Shown piece after piece: positions 61,822 through 64,000 of a stretch of DNA of 64,000 bases. Each line of letters opens with the position of its first letter. The first letter of the stretch is position 1. Origin of the DNA: Branchiibius sp. NY16-3462-2 (lineage in GTDB: Bacteria > Actinomycetota > Actinomycetes > Actinomycetales > Dermatophilaceae). The notes beneath the pieces are model-generated. The model was given only the letters and a program-made list of their open reading frames with translations, made no database searches and had not been told where the DNA came from. Position numbers and translations under genes: made by a program. The DNA lies in assembly GCF_001594145.1 (NCBI RefSeq), contig NZ_LVCF01000035.1:248001-312000 (forward strand). The letters are read 5' to 3'.

Positions 61822-62923
61822 GCAACTCGGGGGTGGTGGCCAGGTTGAGCCGGGCGAATCCGGCGCCGGTCGGGCCGAAGTCGCGACCGTGGGCCAGGGC
61901 GACCCGGCCCACCGTCAGGAAGTGCTCCGCCGGGTCGTCACCGAGGCCGAGGTCGCGGCAGTCCAACCAGGCCAGATAGGTGCCGGGGTCGCCGCCCCAA
62001 CCCACTTGGGGCAGTTCACGATTCAGCAGTTCGCGCAGTAGTTCCCGGTTCTCCTCGAGGTCCTGCTGCAGTCCCGTCAGCCAGTCGCGGCCGCCGCGCA
62101 GGGCAGCGGTGTGCGCGATCGAGCCGAGGTGGCTGGGCAGCGCGCCGACCATGCGCGAGATGGCCGCGCGGGCCGGCATCGCGTCGGTTCCCGCGATCAC
62201 CAGTGCGCCTTTGAGCCCCGCCAGGTTGAACGCCTTGGACGCCGACGTCACCGTCAGGGCTCGCTCGGTCCCGAGCACGTCGAGGTACGGCGTGAACCCG
62301 CTCGCGACCAGCGGTGCGTGGATCTCGTCGGAGACCACGCGCACGCCGTACCGATCGGCCAGCTGCGCCAGGCCGGCCAGTTCGTCGGCGGTATGGACAA
62401 CGGAACTCGGGTTGTGCGGATTGCACAGGAGGTACGCGGCTGATCGGCCGCCACGGGTGGCCGCTTGGAAGGCGCTCTCCAGAGCCACCGGGTCCAGGCG
62501 GCCATCCGAGGTGAGGGCCGCATCCAGCAGCGTACGGCCGGTGCGCTCGATGACCATGAAGAACGGCCCGTAGACCGGCGAGCTGAGCACGACCGTGTCG
62601 CCACGGTCGGTCAGGGCCTCGATCGCCAGCGCCAGACCGGTGACCACGTCGATGATGGGCAGCGCCCGGGCGGGGTCCCAGCGCCAACCCCAGGTCTGTT
62701 CGGAGAACTGCGCGAAGGTCTCGGCGTAGCCGCTGCCGGCGGGATAGCCGGTGTCACCGTCGCGCATCGCCCGGGTCACGGCCTCGACCACCGCCGGGAT
62801 CGGGTGGGCGTCCATCTCGGCCACGAACGCGGGCAGCACGTCCGGGGGATAGGCCCGCCACTTCACACTGGTGCGGCTGCGCAACTGCTCGAGGGTGAGG
62901 TCGCGCAGAGGATGCATGGTCAT
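61784..62923 (-). CDS. PLP-dependent aminotransferase, MalY/PatB (cystathionine beta-lyase) type
   Basis: A 379-aa fold-type I enzyme. PLP lysine is in TVTSASKAFNLAGLK (about residue 228), with NPHNPSSVV as the phosphate/carboxylate-binding NPxNP block and DEIHAPL containing the PLP-interacting Asp. The N-terminus (RSRTSVKWRAYPPDVLPAFVAEMD) matches MalY/PatB, which cleave cystathionine or cysteine. Together with mmuM it suggests sulfur amino-acid metabolism. ATG overlaps the DinB-like gene by 4 bases. Confidence 0.9.
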   Translation of the reverse strand: MTMHPLRDLTLEQLRSRTSVKWRAYPPDVLPAFVAEMDAHPIPAVVEAVTRAMRDGDTGYPAGSGYAETFAQFSEQTWGWRWDPARALPIIDVVTGLALAIEALTDRGDTVVLSSPVYGPFFMVIERTGRTLLDAALTSDGRLDPVALESAFQAATRGGRSAAYLLCNPHNPSSVVHTADELAGLAQLADRYGVRVVSDEIHAPLVASGFTPYLDVLGTERALTVTSASKAFNLAGLKGALVIAGTDAMPARAAISRMVGALPSHLGSIAHTAALRGGRDWLTGLQQDLEENRELLRELLNRELPQVGWGGDPGTYLAWLDCRDLGLGDDPAEHFLTVGRVALAHGRDFGPTGAGFARLNLATTPELLTEAVARIRRSL

Positions 62924-63420
62924 CCAGTCATCCCGCGGACGTAGGCGGCCTGACCGACGTGCTGCAGATCGTCGGCGGCGACGGAGACCAGCCGGACCGC
63001 GAGGGTGACCGGCGGGTCCCAGTTCTCGTCGACGATGGCGTCGAGATCCTCGTCCGTGAGGCTGGCCAGGTAGGCGTCGCTGCGCTCCGCGACCGCGTCA
63101 AGATAGCCGCGCAGCAACTCGGCGCTCGCCGTCACCTGCGCTGCCTGCTCACGCGATTGTCCGTAGCCGGTAGCCGATTCGTCGAAGGGCAGCGCGAACC
63201 GCTGTGCCCAGCCGCCGGCGGTCCAGACCTGCTCCGTGCCGGCGACGTCGGCGATCTGGGCGTCCTGCACCCGGGCGGTGTGCCACAGCAACCACGCCAC
63301 CGAGTTGTTGCCGCCGGGCGTCGCCGCAAGGTCGGCCCCGGTGCTGTCGTCGAGGACCGCTGCCGCCTCCTGCCGGACCCGGTCGAAGAGATCTTGGAGC
63401 AACTGCGCGGTGGTGGTCAT
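62920..63420 (-). CDS. DinB/DUF664-like mycothiol-transferase family protein
   Basis: A 166-aa four-helix-bundle protein with the DinB-superfamily metal site: the WLLWHTARVQDAQIADV helix and the late histidine in DDLQHVGQAAYVRG. This subgroup (DUF664 or DinB_2) includes thiol-cofactor-dependent transferases, plausible here because mycothiol is made. The substrate is unknown. Co-transcribed with the MalY-type gene. Confidence 0.8.
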   Translation of the reverse strand: MTTTAQLLQDLFDRVRQEAAAVLDDSTGADLAATPGGNNSVAWLLWHTARVQDAQIADVAGTEQVWTAGGWAQRFALPFDESATGYGQSREQAAQVTASAELLRGYLDAVAERSDAYLASLTDEDLDAIVDENWDPPVTLAVRLVSVAADDLQHVGQAAYVRGMTG

Positions 63421-63429
63421 ACGGCCACG

Positions 63430-63852
63430 TTACGACCCGGTGGCCAGTTCGAAGTCCGCGAAGTCGAAGCCGGGCGTGACCATGCAGGCGACCAGGACCG
63501 GTTCGTCCCCGGCGGGGCGGGCCGCCTGCCAGTGACCGCCGGGCACGAGGGACTGGAAGCGGTGCCCCGCGGACGGGTCGGACCCGAGGAGGGTGCGATC
63601 GGCGTACGCCGGGTGGTCACCCGAGCCGCCCAGATCCAGTTCCAGCGGGCCGCCCTTCTGGTGGATCCACAGCTCATCCGATCGCACCCGGTGCCACGCC
63701 GACTCCTGCCCGGGCGTCAGCAGGAAGACGATGGCGGTGGCGCTGACCCGGTCACCGACCGCCACCTGCGACCGGTAGGTCTCGGCATACCAGCCGCCCT
63801 CGGGATGCGGTTGCAGACCCAGTCCGGATGCCCACTCGGGAAGCGATGTCAT
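63430..63852 (-). CDS. Cupin family protein (DUF985 type)
   Basis: A 140-aa single-domain cupin of the DUF985 group: LGLQPHPEGGWYAETYRS start, FLLTPGQESAWHRVRSDELWIHQKG (cupin motif 1) and LVACMVTPGFDFADFEL near the end. Members may bind metal and a small sugar-like ligand. It starts at ATG 63852, divergent from the hydrolase gene at the window end, and ends 9 bases before the DinB-like gene. Confidence 0.88.
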   Translation of the reverse strand: MTSLPEWASGLGLQPHPEGGWYAETYRSQVAVGDRVSATAIVFLLTPGQESAWHRVRSDELWIHQKGGPLELDLGGSGDHPAYADRTLLGSDPSAGHRFQSLVPGGHWQAARPAGDEPVLVACMVTPGFDFADFELATGS

Positions 63853-63870
63853 GGCTCGATCCTTGCCTAG

Positions 63871-63876
63871 TACGTT
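63871..63876 (+). promoter_or_regulatory. -10 box for leaderless alpha/beta hydrolase mRNA
   Basis: TACGTT ends 7 bases before the GTG at 63884. Confidence 0.4.
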
Positions 63877-63883
63877 CTGTGCC

Positions 63884-64000
63884 GTGGAGCAGACGCAGAT
63901 TCACGCAACCCAGATCGGCGACGAGGGCGATCGGATCGTCTTCCTGCACGGCCTGTTCGGTCAGGGCAAGAACTTCACGCGCATCGCCAAAGCCCTGACA
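63884..64000 (+). CDS. Alpha/beta hydrolase, 3' end cut by window edge
   Basis: Only the first 39 residues are present. They contain VFLHGLFGQGKNF, the strand and HG oxyanion-hole motif at the N-terminus of alpha/beta hydrolases (YbfF/BphD-like). The GTG at 63884 is supported by a -10 box 7 bases upstream. The catalytic triad lies outside the window. Confidence 0.72.
   Translation, partial: MEQTQIHATQIGDEGDRIVFLHGLFGQGKNFTRIAKALT

Overview
The window is a contiguous piece of a high-G+C actinobacterial chromosome. It encodes the complete Pup-proteasome system (arc, dop, pup, prcB, prcA, pafA), its companion regulators pafB and pafC, mycothiol ligase mshC, two likely mycothiol-dependent enzymes, rbpA and polyprenol-phosphomannose synthase, all actinobacterial hallmarks. 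Gene content and partial order from mshC through PAC2, metH, a RecB-like nuclease, trmI, arc, dop, pup, prcBA, pafA, pafBC, tatAC, helY and a 5'-3' exonuclease follow the Mycobacterium tuberculosis Rv2130c-Rv2090 neighbourhood. A Micrococcales-type organism is my inference from overall content, with low confidence. I saw no rRNA, tRNA, insertion sequence, prophage or CRISPR array.

Layout. 1-16.8 kb: the end of an ATP-dependent DNA ligase, an M20 peptidase, small actinobacterial proteins, an aldo/keto reductase, the conserved trio (histidine phosphatase, DUF3090, SCO1664 family) leading into mshC, a ClC transporter with a divergent MarR regulator, a mycothiol-type enzyme with PadR, PAC2, and metH with a HAD phosphatase. 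16.8-34.6 kb: RecB-like nuclease, site-2 protease, trmI and the proteasome locus. This locus is interrupted by a SRPBCC-DUF4166-TetR cassette (between arc and dop) and by a heterodimeric ABC exporter with YigZ and an epimerase-like gene (between prcA and pafA). 34.6-50.9 kb: two FKBP isomerases, DUF3866, pafBC, tatAC, helY, an exonuclease, an Lrp regulator, a UDP-glucose dehydrogenase, ybaK, lnt-ppm1, rbpA and fxsA. 50.9-60.0 kb: an exopolysaccharide region with a five-gene overlapping minus-strand operon (two-domain glycosyltransferase, O-antigen ligase/polymerase, gmd, fcl, MFS protein), a WecG/TagA transferase and a tyrosine autokinase. 60.2-64 kb: small-metabolism genes and the start of an alpha/beta hydrolase.

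Regulation is unusually readable. About twenty genes have a TANNNT -10 box ending 6-8 bases before the start codon, implying leaderless mRNAs. Three promoters (RecB-like nuclease, pup, ABC exporter) also carry TGTCR at the exact spacing of the mycobacterial PafBC-dependent DNA-damage promoter (tTGTCRgtg-N8-TAnnnT). As pafBC lies in the same locus, a damage-responsive circuit controlling the proteasome's own tag is the most interesting hypothesis here. The rbpA/fxsA intergenic region carries two divergent GGAAT/C-N18-GTT elements of the thiol-stress SigR/SigH type. MarR and TetR operators are visible as clean dyads.

All calls come from reading the sequence. No database search was run, so family names rest on recognised motifs and gene order.
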